A stretch of 64,000 bases of DNA from Neptunicoccus cionae (GTDB lineage: Bacteria; Pseudomonadota; Alphaproteobacteria; Rhodobacterales; Rhodobacteraceae): NCBI RefSeq assembly GCF_002860325.1, contig NZ_PKOJ01000009.1:62001-126000 (forward strand), in the 5' to 3' direction. Made by a program: the position numbers and the translations under genes. Under the pieces are notes generated by a model that made no database searches, was not told the origin of the DNA, and worked only from the letters and a program-made list of their open reading frames with translations. Positions 25,923 through 34,508 of the stretch are shown here, one piece after another. Each line of letters starts with the position of its first letter. Positions within the stretch are counted from its first letter, which is position 1.

Positions 25923-26067
25923 GAATGCAAGAGAGTGCTCTCTCGTCGTGCTGGTGCAGAACCCCTTGGTTTCCTTATCCTGAACGCGATCAGAGAGGTT
26001 CCTCCGGCAGTCGCCCGCGAATACTATGTAAAGAGCATGGGCAATGGCCACAAAATCGCTTGGGTAA

Positions 26068-26093
26068 TGTGCATAAAGTTGGTATTTTGCACA
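26068..26093. promoter_or_regulatory. Inverted repeat just before the DUF1612/HTH gene
   Basis: TGTGCA (26068-26073) and TGCACA (26088-26093) form perfect 6-bp arms ending one base before the ATG at 26095. This is a possible autoregulatory site for the downstream HTH protein. Confidence 0.35.
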
Positions 26094-26094
26094 C

Positions 26095-27162
26095 ATGAAG
26101 CCGCAAGCATCTACTTTTAGTGATGATTTCGATGACCCTCTCATCATTACCGAGGGGGATGAAGAGGCTCACGAAGAAGACCTCTGGTTTCTGCCCGGGC
26201 CGCTCGAAGAAGAACCGGATGATCTGCCTCCCGGGCCGCGGGCGGAACCGCCTGATACCGTGGTCATCGAAGATTGGGCAAAGGCAGAGGGTGCTCATAC
26301 TGCGCGGCTGGCAAAGGTGGCTGGACGCCTGGGTGCTCTGGATGACCGGTTGCTGCGCGGCCCGGAGGGCTGGCGGCACAGACTGGCTCTAATAGAGGCG
26401 GCGGATCTCAGCTGGTTCGCAGGCGATCGTGTGAGCCCCGATCGGCTGGCGCTTTGGATATCCATGCGTTTGTCTGGAGTGCAGGATGACTCGGAAGCAC
26501 TGGCCCGGGCCGGATGGGCCGTGCGACGCCTGACAAGTGGTCCGGAGCCAATGGTAGATTTGGCGTCCTTCCTGAATCGGCGTGATCCTGAGAAGTTCGA
26601 GAACAATGCCGAGCGCTTTGACGAGCGTGCAGGGAGCTGGCTGGACGTGATGACAGCAGCGGTTGACCTCCACCCGATCACGAGCGCTTGCATGGGGTTT
26701 CACCTCTGGAGTCTGGCTGGCCTCGGCCAATATGGAGACCGTATTGAGGCCGCTGTAACTGCTGGCAGGATCGCGGCCAGCGACGGCAATGGAGCCATCT
26801 TTGCTCCGCTGGCCATGGGCGGGGCAGGGGGGCTGCGGGCCTCGGGCGTGCCACCTGAACGCTTGGCCCGCTGGTTGGACGGGATGAACAGCGCGATACT
26901 AACGGCGATGCGGCATTTGGATTTGGTTGAGACTTGGACGGTTCAGGCAGAGGGCGAAATGGCGAAACTATCAGGCAAGACGCCTCCTGCTTTGCTAACT
27001 CTCTTCGCGGAATGGCCTCTGGTGTCCGCGCCGATGGCTGAGACTCAGATCGGTGCCAGTCGCGCGGCGGTGCAACGAAACCTCGCGTGGATGGAAAAGA
27101 AAGGCTTGATCCGCGAGGTTACAGGGCAGGGGCGGTTCCGGATGTGGCGGATTGCAGCTTAG
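26095..27162 (+). CDS. DUF1612/HTH (RHE_PE00001-like) protein
   Basis: This 355-residue protein has an acidic N-terminus (LWFLPGPLEEEPDDLPPGPR), a long helical DUF1612-like middle (RLGALDDRLLRGPEGWRHRL, ADLSWFAGDRVSPDRLALW) and a C-terminal winged HTH (TQIGASRAAVQRNLAWMEKK and GQGRFRMWRIAA). This family is frequent on rhizobial and rhodobacterial plasmids; its role is not established but DNA binding is likely. It is transcribed divergently from the recombinase. Confidence 0.75.
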   Translation: MKPQASTFSDDFDDPLIITEGDEEAHEEDLWFLPGPLEEEPDDLPPGPRAEPPDTVVIEDWAKAEGAHTARLAKVAGRLGALDDRLLRGPEGWRHRLALIEAADLSWFAGDRVSPDRLALWISMRLSGVQDDSEALARAGWAVRRLTSGPEPMVDLASFLNRRDPEKFENNAERFDERAGSWLDVMTAAVDLHPITSACMGFHLWSLAGLGQYGDRIEAAVTAGRIAASDGNGAIFAPLAMGGAGGLRASGVPPERLARWLDGMNSAILTAMRHLDLVETWTVQAEGEMAKLSGKTPPALLTLFAEWPLVSAPMAETQIGASRAAVQRNLAWMEKKGLIREVTGQGRFRMWRIAA

Positions 27163-27519
27163 TATCTGCCGGGGTGACGGCTCAAAAACGTATAAGCAAG
27201 CATATGTTAAGTTGGCTCTTGGCCAAGAGTGCGCATGACTCGGGCGCACCTGGGACGAATACTTCTCGGGCGAAAGCGGCGCGCCTAAGACCCGCAGCAA
27301 GAGTTAAGTCCGCTATCCGCGTCGGACCCGGGGTCATGCCAGCCAAGTTCGCAGAACGTCAGAAGGCCGCAAGCATGTGGACTAGGCCTTTTTCGATGTT
27401 CTTCCACGGCTTCTTGCCCACGGTATGTAAGAACCAACATCTGGTACCGCAGATATTTTTCGTAAAGAACTGCATGAAGCGACAACAGATTTTGTGACCC
27501 ACAGGCCTGGATCAAGGAC
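27163..27519. other. Degraded intergenic stretch before the IS remnant
   Basis: These 357 bp carry no frame I can support. A plus-strand open frame reaching 27497 overlaps the DUF1612 gene out of frame and has no family resemblance. The stretch is probably left over from the IS insertion. Confidence 0.35.
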
Positions 27520-27966
27520 TTATGGAACTCCCAGTCATATCGGAATCAGGATCGGAGCGACCACGCCCTGCGCCAATGGCTGCGGGAACTGGCGAATAAA
27601 CGTCGCCGGTTCGGATATCGTAGTTAGGGCATCCTTTTGGCCAGAGAGGGTTTTGAAGTGAACCATTAGAAGCTTTTCCGTCTCTATCGCGAGGAAGGGC
27701 TGGCCGTGCGCCGCAGGTGATCACGCAAACGCGCACTGGGTACGCGCAGGCCCATCCTAGTGCCGGATCGCGCCAATCAGCGTTGGTCGTTGGACTTCGT
27801 GTCCGATGCCTTTGCTAATGGCCAAAGGTTCCGTGTGTTGTGCATCGTGGATGACTGCACGCGCGAAGCCTTGGCGGCCACTGTGGTGGATCGCTCACTG
27901 TCAGGTGAGCGGATGATCCGCGAACTGGATGACCTGATCGGGAGGCTAGGTCAGTTGACTTTCTGA
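27520..27966 (+). pseudogene. Remnant of an IS3-family transposase (orfB, DDE integrase)
   Basis: A single frame from about 27520 reads ALRQWLRELANKRRRFGYR, then FEVNH, KLFRLYREEGLAVRRR, RKRALGTRRP and PDRANQRWSLDFVSDAF, matching IS3-family OrfB through the first catalytic Asp region (WSLDFV). Three in-frame stops interrupt it: TAG at 27625, TAG at 27667 and TGA at 27718. The frame ends after LDDLIGRLGQLTF where active copies continue with the next DDE region. No terminal inverted repeats were found. The element is dead. Confidence 0.8.
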
Positions 27967-28055
27967 CCCACGATCAGATCAAAGCGATGACAACGGCCGA
28001 CCGTATCGTCAACCTCGGCACTCGTCAGGGGTATGTTACCCCCTGGATCACGACG

Positions 28056-28688
28056 TCAGCGGAAAAGCGCCCTTAGGGGTGCCACAGCCTCTTGCCAGCT
28101 GTCACGCGCTTCTAGCCGGTCGATCCAACTCGCAACTCCTGGGTACTGGTCCAGTAAAATCCCCGCTTGATCGCGATACATGAAGGTGGTCGCAAGATAG
28201 AAGTCGGCAAGGCTGAGTGCGCCTGCGATCCAGTCCTTGCCGTCGAGTCCGGTTTCCAGAACGGCAAGGAACTGATCTGTGGCTTTTCGTTCCGCTTCGA
28301 CCACAGTCGGATCGGGATCGCCCATGCCGAATTTCTCTTTGAGAAACAGCTCAAAGGACAATTTCTGCATCGCCGGGCCAAGGTGGATCGCTTGCCACCA
28401 GGTCCATTGATCGACGAGGGACCGCGCCTTGCGGCCCTCAGGATAGAGGCCCGCCTCGGGCCGAAGCCCCGCCAGATAGGCACAAATTGCCCGGGATTCC
28501 CAAAGCACGAAATTCCCGTCCTCCAGGACGGGCACCTTTGCATTGGGATTGCGAGCGAGAAATTCCGCCGCGCGGTTGCCCCCGGCCCGGATGTCGACCT
28601 GGACGATTTCGAGGTCCACGCCCAGTTCGTGTGCCACCGCCCGCACACGCAGCGCATTGGGCGAGAAATTCGCGTTGTAGAGTTTCAT
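28056..28688 (-). CDS. Glutathione S-transferase family protein
   Basis: This 210-residue protein has an N-terminal thioredoxin-like GST domain (KLYNANFSPNALRVRAVAHE, then NPNAKVPVLEDG and LWESRAICAYLA, containing the cis-Pro and the Glu-Ser pair that bind glutathione). An all-helical C-domain includes LSLADFYLAT. It should conjugate glutathione to electrophiles in the cytoplasm. It is the last gene of a five-gene operon, 20 bp after the NmrA-like gene. Confidence 0.9.
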   Translation of the reverse strand: MKLYNANFSPNALRVRAVAHELGVDLEIVQVDIRAGGNRAAEFLARNPNAKVPVLEDGNFVLWESRAICAYLAGLRPEAGLYPEGRKARSLVDQWTWWQAIHLGPAMQKLSFELFLKEKFGMGDPDPTVVEAERKATDQFLAVLETGLDGKDWIAGALSLADFYLATTFMYRDQAGILLDQYPGVASWIDRLEARDSWQEAVAPLRALFR

Positions 28689-28708
28689 GATTTTGTCCGC
28701 CTCTATAG

Positions 28709-29605
28709 TTACTGCGGCGCCCGAAGAAGCACCGCCCGGTTTTCGGTCAGGAAATCGGCAACCGACTGTCCAGACTTGCCGGTGAGCGTCTTGAGATCGT
28801 CGCTGGCCACATCAAAGTAGCCTTCGGCGGTTGCCTGGTCGAAAGAGGCGAAAACACGCGCCATGAACTCGGGCAGGCCATTTGCGATCATCTCCTGAAC
28901 CATGTCTTCGGCCGGCATCGGAACGTAGGGGATGTCCGTGCCCGCGATGTCCGACAATAGCGCCGCGATATCGGCCTGGCCGGTGGATTCGGGCCCGGTG
29001 ATGTCCAGGACCTCGCGGTCGGTCGCATTCATCAGCGCGGCAGCGGCGGCGCGGGCGCAGTCGGCGCGTGTGACGTAACTCGCCCGTCCGTCCCCTGCCG
29101 CGGCAAAGAGCTGCCCCATGTCGATCGCCTGCGGTCCGCTCATAAGCAACAGATCCGTGTAAAGGTTGTTGCGAAGGATCGTGTAGCTGGCGCCGCTTTG
29201 CTCGATCAGCTTCTCGGTGTCCTGATGATCCTTGCTGAAAGTGATGGGGCTTTCGGGTACCGGGCTGGCAAGCGAGGTATAGACGATGTGGTCAATACCC
29301 GCCTCGCGTGCGGCGGCGATCGCATTGGAATGAGCCGCGAGCCGTTTGCCCGGCTCCAGATCGTCGGGGGAGATGATCAGGATCCGCTTGCCGCCCGCGA
29401 TGGCCGGACCCAGTGTTTCGGGCGCGATGAAATCGCCTTGGCGAACATCCACCCCCTTGTTCCTAAACTCGGCGAGTTTGTCGGCGTTGCGCGTGACCGC
29501 GATGATCGGACCGGCGCCCGCCTCGATCAGTTGATCGATTACCTGGCGTCCAAGCTGGCCGGAGGCGCCTGTGACAATAAATGGTCCGTTCTGAAAGCTT
29601 GCCAT
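28709..29605 (-). CDS. NmrA-like NAD(P)-binding oxidoreductase
   Basis: This 298-residue atypical SDR has cofactor motif VTGASGQLGRQVIDQL near the N-terminus and no YxxxK active site, as in NmrA and YtfG-type quinone reductases. VYTSLASPVPESPITFSKDH and the C-terminal FDQATAEGYFDVASDDL fit the YtfG-like group. Reduction of quinones or sensing of NADPH state is the family-based guess. It is the fourth gene in the operon. Confidence 0.8.
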   Translation of the reverse strand: MASFQNGPFIVTGASGQLGRQVIDQLIEAGAGPIIAVTRNADKLAEFRNKGVDVRQGDFIAPETLGPAIAGGKRILIISPDDLEPGKRLAAHSNAIAAAREAGIDHIVYTSLASPVPESPITFSKDHQDTEKLIEQSGASYTILRNNLYTDLLLMSGPQAIDMGQLFAAAGDGRASYVTRADCARAAAAALMNATDREVLDITGPESTGQADIAALLSDIAGTDIPYVPMPAEDMVQEMIANGLPEFMARVFASFDQATAEGYFDVASDDLKTLTGKSGQSVADFLTENRAVLLRAPQ

Positions 29606-29633
29606 GGGCGTATTCCTGTTCTTTGAGAGAGAG

Positions 29634-30131
29634 TCAGCCGTGGATGTGAACCTGCGCTGGGTTGGCCAGCTTGCCGCGGGCGAAGTCCCAACTCGTGGTC
29701 AGGATTTTGATCATGACGTCGACCTCTGACCCATCGCGCGGCGCAAACGCCATGACCGCATTGGCCGGGATGTGTCCGGCCGACGCCATCGGGTGCGGTT
29801 CGCCCCAGCCTTTGGCGATGAGTTCCTCGACCGCCGCCAGCGGCAGCATCATGTGCGACGAACCGTCATAGGAGGGATGCACATGGGCAAATTCGCGTCC
29901 GATCATGAAGGCTTCACGCGGGCCGCAGGCATGCGCCACCGGCAAGACCAGTGCTTCGGCGCCAGGCACCGAGATGCCCGACCGGCAGCGCTCGACGAAG
30001 GGCAGGGCGAAGGCCTTCTCCTTGAAAAATGCGTGGATCTCTGCCGAGGAGTTCTGCGACACCTGCTCATGCGGGGCGCAATCGGTGGTGTCGGGGCGCG
30101 GGCCCTGCCGCGGGGGAAGTTCGAAGCTCAT
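29634..30131 (-). CDS. Luciferase-domain protein (DUF5519-like)
   Basis: This 165-residue protein has GREFAHVHPSYDGSSHMMLP, a signature of the small family called luciferase domain or DUF5519, followed by KGWGEPHPMA. The name comes from similarity to a fungal luciferase domain; no light reaction is implied. It lies between the dioxygenase (8 bp) and the NmrA-like gene (28 bp). Confidence 0.65.
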   Translation of the reverse strand: MSFELPPRQGPRPDTTDCAPHEQVSQNSSAEIHAFFKEKAFALPFVERCRSGISVPGAEALVLPVAHACGPREAFMIGREFAHVHPSYDGSSHMMLPLAAVEELIAKGWGEPHPMASAGHIPANAVMAFAPRDGSEVDVMIKILTTSWDFARGKLANPAQVHIHG

Positions 30132-30139
30132 GGTTGGTC

Positions 30140-30955
30140 CTATCCAAATCTAAACGCGCTTTCGACCGCGCCCAACACGTGGTCCTCGAGGGTTTTTTCC
30201 CCTCGATCCGCAAGCGCAGCCCCGGCCACGACGTGCAACGGGATCAGATGTTCCTCGCGCGGATTGGCGTCGCGTGCGCCGGGCGCCTGATCCCACTCGG
30301 CCAGCATGGCATGGCGCACTGCGGGGTCTTCATGGGTCACCGCACTCGTGAGCCATCGGTCAAAGTCTCCGCCGTTCACCGTGCCGTCCGGTCCGCCCCT
30401 CATCGCCCGCATCATCTTGCCCATGTTGTGATAGGTATTGCCGGATCCGATGATCAGCACCCCTTCGTCGCGCAAGGGCGCCAACGCGCGACCGACGGCA
30501 AGATGCGCCTCGGGGTCGAGATCGTCGCGCAGGCTCAATTGGACGGTGGGGATGTCGGCCTCAGGAAAAGCCACCTTTAGTGGAACGAATACCCCGTGAT
30601 CGAAGCCACGCGCAGCATCGGCCCCGGTTTGGAATCCCGCGTCTTCCAAAAGTGCGCGTACGCGGGTCGCCAGCGCGGGCTCGCCCGGCGCGGGCCAGGT
30701 CAGCTGATAGGTATGCTGCGGAAATCCCTGATAGTCGAACAGCAGAGGCGGGGCGGGGTTGGTCTGCAAGGTAAAGACCCGCTCTTCCCAATGGCCCGAG
30801 ATCACGAGGAGCGCCTTGGGCTTTGCCGGCAGGCTCGCAGGCAAGTCCTCAAGGAATCTGCGGTGCCGATCCCAGACGTCAGGCGGGTTCCAGTCCATGA
30901 AGAAACAGGGGCCACCCCCATGGGGAACAAACACTGTCGGCTGCTTTTCAGTCAT
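30140..30955 (-). CDS. Class III extradiol dioxygenase (DODA/YgiD-type)
   Basis: This 271-residue protein keeps the LigB/DODA metal ligands: His in VPHGGGP, His in ISGHWEE and His in GFDHGVFVPL, plus GSGNTYHNM. Such enzymes open catechol-like rings (for example DOPA) with Fe or Zn. The start has AAGGACGACAAC before ATG. With GST, a quinone-reductase-like protein and DoxX, the operon looks like protection against catechols, quinones or other electrophiles. Confidence 0.88.
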   Translation of the reverse strand: MTEKQPTVFVPHGGGPCFFMDWNPPDVWDRHRRFLEDLPASLPAKPKALLVISGHWEERVFTLQTNPAPPLLFDYQGFPQHTYQLTWPAPGEPALATRVRALLEDAGFQTGADAARGFDHGVFVPLKVAFPEADIPTVQLSLRDDLDPEAHLAVGRALAPLRDEGVLIIGSGNTYHNMGKMMRAMRGGPDGTVNGGDFDRWLTSAVTHEDPAVRHAMLAEWDQAPGARDANPREEHLIPLHVVAGAALADRGEKTLEDHVLGAVESAFRFG

Positions 30956-31020
30956 GTTGTCGTCCTTTTGTACCCCAAAGTCCGAGGCTATGGGCGGCGC
31001 CGTGGCAACTCCACATCAGA

Positions 31021-31428
31021 TCAGTTTGGCGCTGCCGGAACTGCCGGCGCATAGGCCGACTTGACCGCACGCACGCGATTGGCGGTCAGCCACGAGATGA
31101 TCAGGAATACCCAGGTCGCCAGCGCCGGCGGCCAACCCGGATCGCCTGCGCCCACATGCGCCCCGAAGGCGAGCACCAGATGCCAGAACATTGCCGCATA
31201 GGCCCAATCTGCCAGCACCGCCGAAGGGCGCCAGAGAATCACAACCGCACCGACGATCTTCAAAATTGCGAGTGGCCAGATGATGTATGTGGGATAGCCC
31301 AACACCTCGCGATACATGCCCGCGACCATGTCGTGGGATGAGATGTAGAAGGCCGCCGCACCCAGATAGACCAGCGCCACAAGGCCGGTCGCGATCCAGT
31401 AGACATATTTTGCCACGTTGTCACTCAC
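31021..31428 (-). CDS. DoxX-like membrane protein
   Basis: This 135-residue protein starts at GTG 31428 (SDNVAKYVYWIATGL) with GGGAGAG upstream; the in-frame ATG at 31518 is rejected because it has no site and a non-membrane leader. Four predicted membrane segments match DoxX: IATGLVALVYLGAAAFYI, TYIIWPLAILKIVGAVVIL, AYAAMFWHLVLAFGAHVG and LATWVFLIISWLTA. It is the first gene of the operon controlled from the intergenic region shared with HxlR. Confidence 0.75.
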   Translation of the reverse strand: MSDNVAKYVYWIATGLVALVYLGAAAFYISSHDMVAGMYREVLGYPTYIIWPLAILKIVGAVVILWRPSAVLADWAYAAMFWHLVLAFGAHVGAGDPGWPPALATWVFLIISWLTANRVRAVKSAYAPAVPAAPN

Positions 31429-31521
31429 TGCCGCTCTCCCGGTTTTCGGCGGGTTGTTAGGCTGCCGTTTTCCATATAGTATCATTAGGTGCCTTGCTTC
31501 ATCAGTTAAAGTAGGCACTTA

Positions 31522-31536
31522 AAAGTAACTTACTTT
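31522..31536. promoter_or_regulatory. Candidate HxlR operator in the divergent intergenic region
   Basis: AAAGTAACTTACTTT is a 15-bp palindrome with one central unpaired base, placed 25 bp before the HxlR gene and 94 bp before the operon start. A second, looser dyad (GGTGCC with GGCACT, 31477-31519) lies beside it. Both are natural targets for the dimeric HxlR protein. Confidence 0.5.
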
Positions 31537-31560
31537 CGTGGGCTGCGAGGGCTATCCACA

Positions 31561-31914
31561 ATGAAAAGCGTCCAACCAGCTTCCTGCCCGATGGAGGCGC
31601 TGCTGCGTGTTATCACGGGACCTTGGACGATTTATATCCTTTGGGTTCTGTCCGAACAGGGTCCACAGCGTTTCGGCGCGACCAAACGGCTGGTGCCTGG
31701 AATTTCCACCCGGGTCCTGACTGAGAGGCTGAGAATGCTGGAACATGCCGGCGTGGTCTGGCGCGAGCAGGCCATGACCATCCCGCCCGCTGTCACATAC
31801 GGGCTGACTGAACGCGGCGCGGAGCTGCGCGGTGTGCTGGACACCCTTGGATCCATTGCACGCCGCTGGGAGGCGGAGGGTGCTTTCGACGGGACGGCAC
31901 GCTCGGCGGAATGA
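31561..31914 (+). CDS. HxlR-family transcriptional regulator
   Basis: This 117-residue winged-helix protein has the HxlR signature: SCPMEALLRVITGPWTIYIL with an N-terminal Cys, then RFGATKRLVPGISTRVLTERLRMLE and VTYGLTERGAEL. Redox- or electrophile-sensing Cys residues near this position are known in several HxlR relatives. It diverges from the DoxX-dioxygenase-GST operon and most likely controls it. Confidence 0.88.
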   Translation: MKSVQPASCPMEALLRVITGPWTIYILWVLSEQGPQRFGATKRLVPGISTRVLTERLRMLEHAGVVWREQAMTIPPAVTYGLTERGAELRGVLDTLGSIARRWEAEGAFDGTARSAE

Positions 31915-32084
31915 TGACGTCCGTCCTGTTCGCGGAATAATCCCGCGCCAGAAAGCACCGCGAACGGAGCACGGCCCGAAGCTCATGACGAATTGAAAGC
32001 CGCGTTGGGTATGCCTGACAGGCGGCACTCACTCCGAACGATCCGCCCAGGTTTGCGGCTTGCCGCCACATAAAAAATCAATTT

Positions 32085-32108
32085 ACTGTACCGACTAGAC
32101 GGTACAGT
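32085..32108. promoter_or_regulatory. TetR operator: perfect 9-bp inverted repeat
   Basis: Arms ACTGTACCG (32085-32093) and CGGTACAGT (32100-32108) are separated by 6 bp and end 5 bp before the TTG start of the TetR gene. A candidate promoter TTGCCG-N17-TTTACT runs into the left arm. This fits strong autorepression. Confidence 0.65.
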
Positions 32109-32113
32109 CAAGT

Positions 32114-32743
32114 TTGAAATCCCGCAATGCTGCACAGGACAGGAAGAGCGAGATGCGCGAGAGAAAAATGGCCGAGGTTTTGTTCGGCGCGCGCGAGGTC
32201 TTCTTCCGGTGCGGTTATGAAGGCGCCACCGTCGATGCCATTGCCGCCGAAGGGAAAGTGTCGAAGGCAACAATGTATTCTTATTACCCAACCAAGGAGC
32301 AGCTGTTTCTGAGCGTCGTGGAATCCGAATGCGGTCGGCTTGCGGAAGAGATCCTCCGACCCTTGTCCGCAGGTCCCGAGCCGCGCGCCCAGTTGGAAAA
32401 ACTTGCCCTGCGCATGATCGATCTCGTTCTGGACGAAACCTACATCCGCCTTCTGCGGACGTGTATCGGTGCCACCGAGATGCTTCCCGAGGTCGGGGAG
32501 GTGTATTTTCGTGCCGGACCGAAACGGGCACGCGAACTCATCAGTAAAGTTCTGGAACGCCTTTCCCGGGAAGGCGCGCTTGAGATCGACAATCCTCTGC
32601 GAGTTGCGGATCACTTCATACATCTTTGCGTTTCTGGACTGTTGATGCCACGCCTGCTGGCCGTGCAAAAGAGAGTCGAGCGGGACAAGCATGCGGCCGA
32701 TGCAGTCACTGCATTCCTGCGACTCTATGGGGGGCGGGCATAG
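32114..32743 (+). CDS. TetR/AcrR-family regulator (AefR-like C-domain)
   Basis: This 209-residue protein has an N-terminal HTH ATVDAIAAEGKVSKATMYSYYPTKEQLF and a ligand domain in which LLRTCIGATEMLPEVGEVYF resembles the C-terminal domain of AefR/TetR_C_7 proteins. The listed start is TTG; an ATG at 32153 (MRERKMAEV) is an alternative that still keeps the HTH. It lies upstream of a second TetR gene and an RND pump, so efflux control is likely. Confidence 0.88.
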   Translation: MKSRNAAQDRKSEMRERKMAEVLFGAREVFFRCGYEGATVDAIAAEGKVSKATMYSYYPTKEQLFLSVVESECGRLAEEILRPLSAGPEPRAQLEKLALRMIDLVLDETYIRLLRTCIGATEMLPEVGEVYFRAGPKRARELISKVLERLSREGALEIDNPLRVADHFIHLCVSGLLMPRLLAVQKRVERDKHAADAVTAFLRLYGGRA

Positions 32744-32828
32744 AGTAGAGCTCTGAACTGACCTTGCTTTCCGACAACGGGGCAGTGCTCCAAATCTCTC
32801 AATAAAATTGCCGAATGGACGGTGAATA

Positions 32829-33380
32829 ATGACCATACAATCCAAAATGCAGGCAAAGAATGCGTCACCGAGGATCCTCGGCGCTGCGCGGGCAATTGCG
32901 CACAGAGAGGGCGCGGGAAAGATTACGATCGACGCCGTCGCGCGTGAGGCCGATCTCAGTAAAGGCGGGGTCTTATACAATTTTCCGACCAAGAGAGCGC
33001 TTCTTGCCGGGCTGCTTGATGAGATGCTCGCAGAACATCGCGAACGCCTGGCATCAGTCCCGGAAGATCGCAGATCCCGCACCCTGCGTGGGCACCTGGA
33101 AGCAATCGTGCAAGCCAGAGCCGTCGATGACGACCTCTCGATGGCGATTCTCGCGGCTGCCGCGTCAGATCCGCGGCTGCTCGATCCGCTACGGGCTGAA
33201 CTGACCGGCGACCTTGAGCGTATCCTGTCCGACACACAAGACACTCCGGGTGCTATGGTTGTCGTCCTAGCGATCCAGGGACTTCGGTTCCAGAAACTTC
33301 TGGGCCTTCCCGACGGTGGCGCGGATCTCAGGGGACGCGTCATCGAGCAATTGAGGGCCATGATTAATGAACTCGAATAG
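32829..33380 (+). CDS. TetR/AcrR-family regulator
   Basis: This 183-residue protein has the HTH ITIDAVAREADLSKGGVLYNFPTKRALL. Its stop lies 14 bp inside the membrane-fusion gene that follows, so the two are co-transcribed. It is the likely direct regulator of the efflux locus. It shares little beyond the HTH with the preceding TetR. Confidence 0.85.
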   Translation: MTIQSKMQAKNASPRILGAARAIAHREGAGKITIDAVAREADLSKGGVLYNFPTKRALLAGLLDEMLAEHRERLASVPEDRRSRTLRGHLEAIVQARAVDDDLSMAILAAAASDPRLLDPLRAELTGDLERILSDTQDTPGAMVVVLAIQGLRFQKLLGLPDGGADLRGRVIEQLRAMINELE

Positions 33381-34475
33381 AGAGACACGAAGTTTGAAGC
33401 GGATCGTTTTTGTTATTGCGGTAGCGGCCGGGTCGGCCGTTGCCGTCCCGTTTGTTTCGCCGTTCCTGACCGATGTGCTGACCCAGACCGCGACGGACAC
33501 CCTGGAGGCAGAAGTCGATACAAGGCCTGCAGCGAACGTGGAGCGACCAGTCACGGTCGAAGTGACCCGTGCGCTCAATCGCGTCGTAAGTCAGTCTCGC
33601 ACCGTTGCAGGCCGCGTCGAACCTGCTCGAACGGTGGGCCTTGCGTTTCAGATACCCGGGCAGATCATTCGCCTTTAGGTTGAGCCCGGCGACACGATTC
33701 GCGAGGGCGAGGTGATCGCGGAGCTCGACCAAATCGATTTCGAACTCGCCGTCGACCGGGCTCAGGCGTCCTACGACCTGGCGAATTCCGAACTTGCGCG
33801 CGCCTCGACACGGCCCGCGCGCAGTTCGTCCAGGCAGAAGTCGCGCTCCGCGAGGCAGAGCGGCGCCTGTCCCAAACGAAAATCGTCGCGCCATTCGACG
33901 CGATTGTGGCGCGCACCTTCGTTGAAGAATACGTCAACGTCACGTCGGCCGCGCCTGTCGCGCGTCTACAGGATGTCAGCGAGATGCGGCTGGTGATCTC
34001 CCTGCCAGAGGAACTTGCGGCCATTGCCCGGTCGGCACCCGATGCCTTCGAGATCGTTGCAACTTTTCCGGCTGTTCCGGGTTACACCGCGCCTCTGGTG
34101 CTTCGCTCGTTTGCGACCGATGCCGACCGGACGGCGCAGACCTACGACGTGGAACTTGCGATCACGGGTGATATCGACTCGCGTCTTCTGCCCGGGATGA
34201 CTGCGGATGTGCGCATCGCCATCGCCGCAGAAGCAGATCCCCCGCAATCAGTGATCGTTCCGGTTTCGGCGGTGGATACGACGAGCCGAACCGAACCGTC
34301 CATCTGGATCTACGAAGAAACGTCCGGCCAGGTCACGCGCAGGGCGGTCCGTCTGGGTCTTCCGATCGACAACGAAATTGTCGTTCTGGATGGCCTGAAG
34401 GGCAACGAATTGGTTGTTTCCGGTGGCTGGTGGCGGCTCAGGGACAATCAGACCGTGACAGTTTCGGGGCTCTGA
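33367..34475 (+). pseudogene. RND efflux membrane-fusion (adaptor) gene, broken by a stop and a frameshift
   Basis: The frame starts at 33367 with an N-terminal anchor (RIVFVIAVAAGSAVAVPFV) and the usual VAGRVEPARTVGLAFQIPGQ. It meets TAG at 33676, then continues in frame with VEPGDTIREGEVIAELDQIDFELAV, and is shifted near 33808. The correct product continues in another frame as DTARAQFVQAEVALREAERR and then from about 33906 as FVEEYVNVTSAAPVARLQDV to the normal C-terminus. A functional lipoyl/barrel adaptor cannot be made unless these are sequencing errors. Confidence 0.85.
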
Positions 34476-34508
34476 TCCCGTTCTTTTTGACAGGACAAGA
34501 ATAGAACC

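Noticed and set aside
29634-30131. Bacterial bioluminescence function for the luciferase-domain protein
   Set aside because: The family name refers to a small domain; no lux genes or flavin motif are present.
32108-33388. 426-codon minus-strand frame across both TetR genes
   Set aside because: Both TetR proteins on the plus strand have clear HTH motifs; the antisense product is Ser/Arg-rich with no domain.
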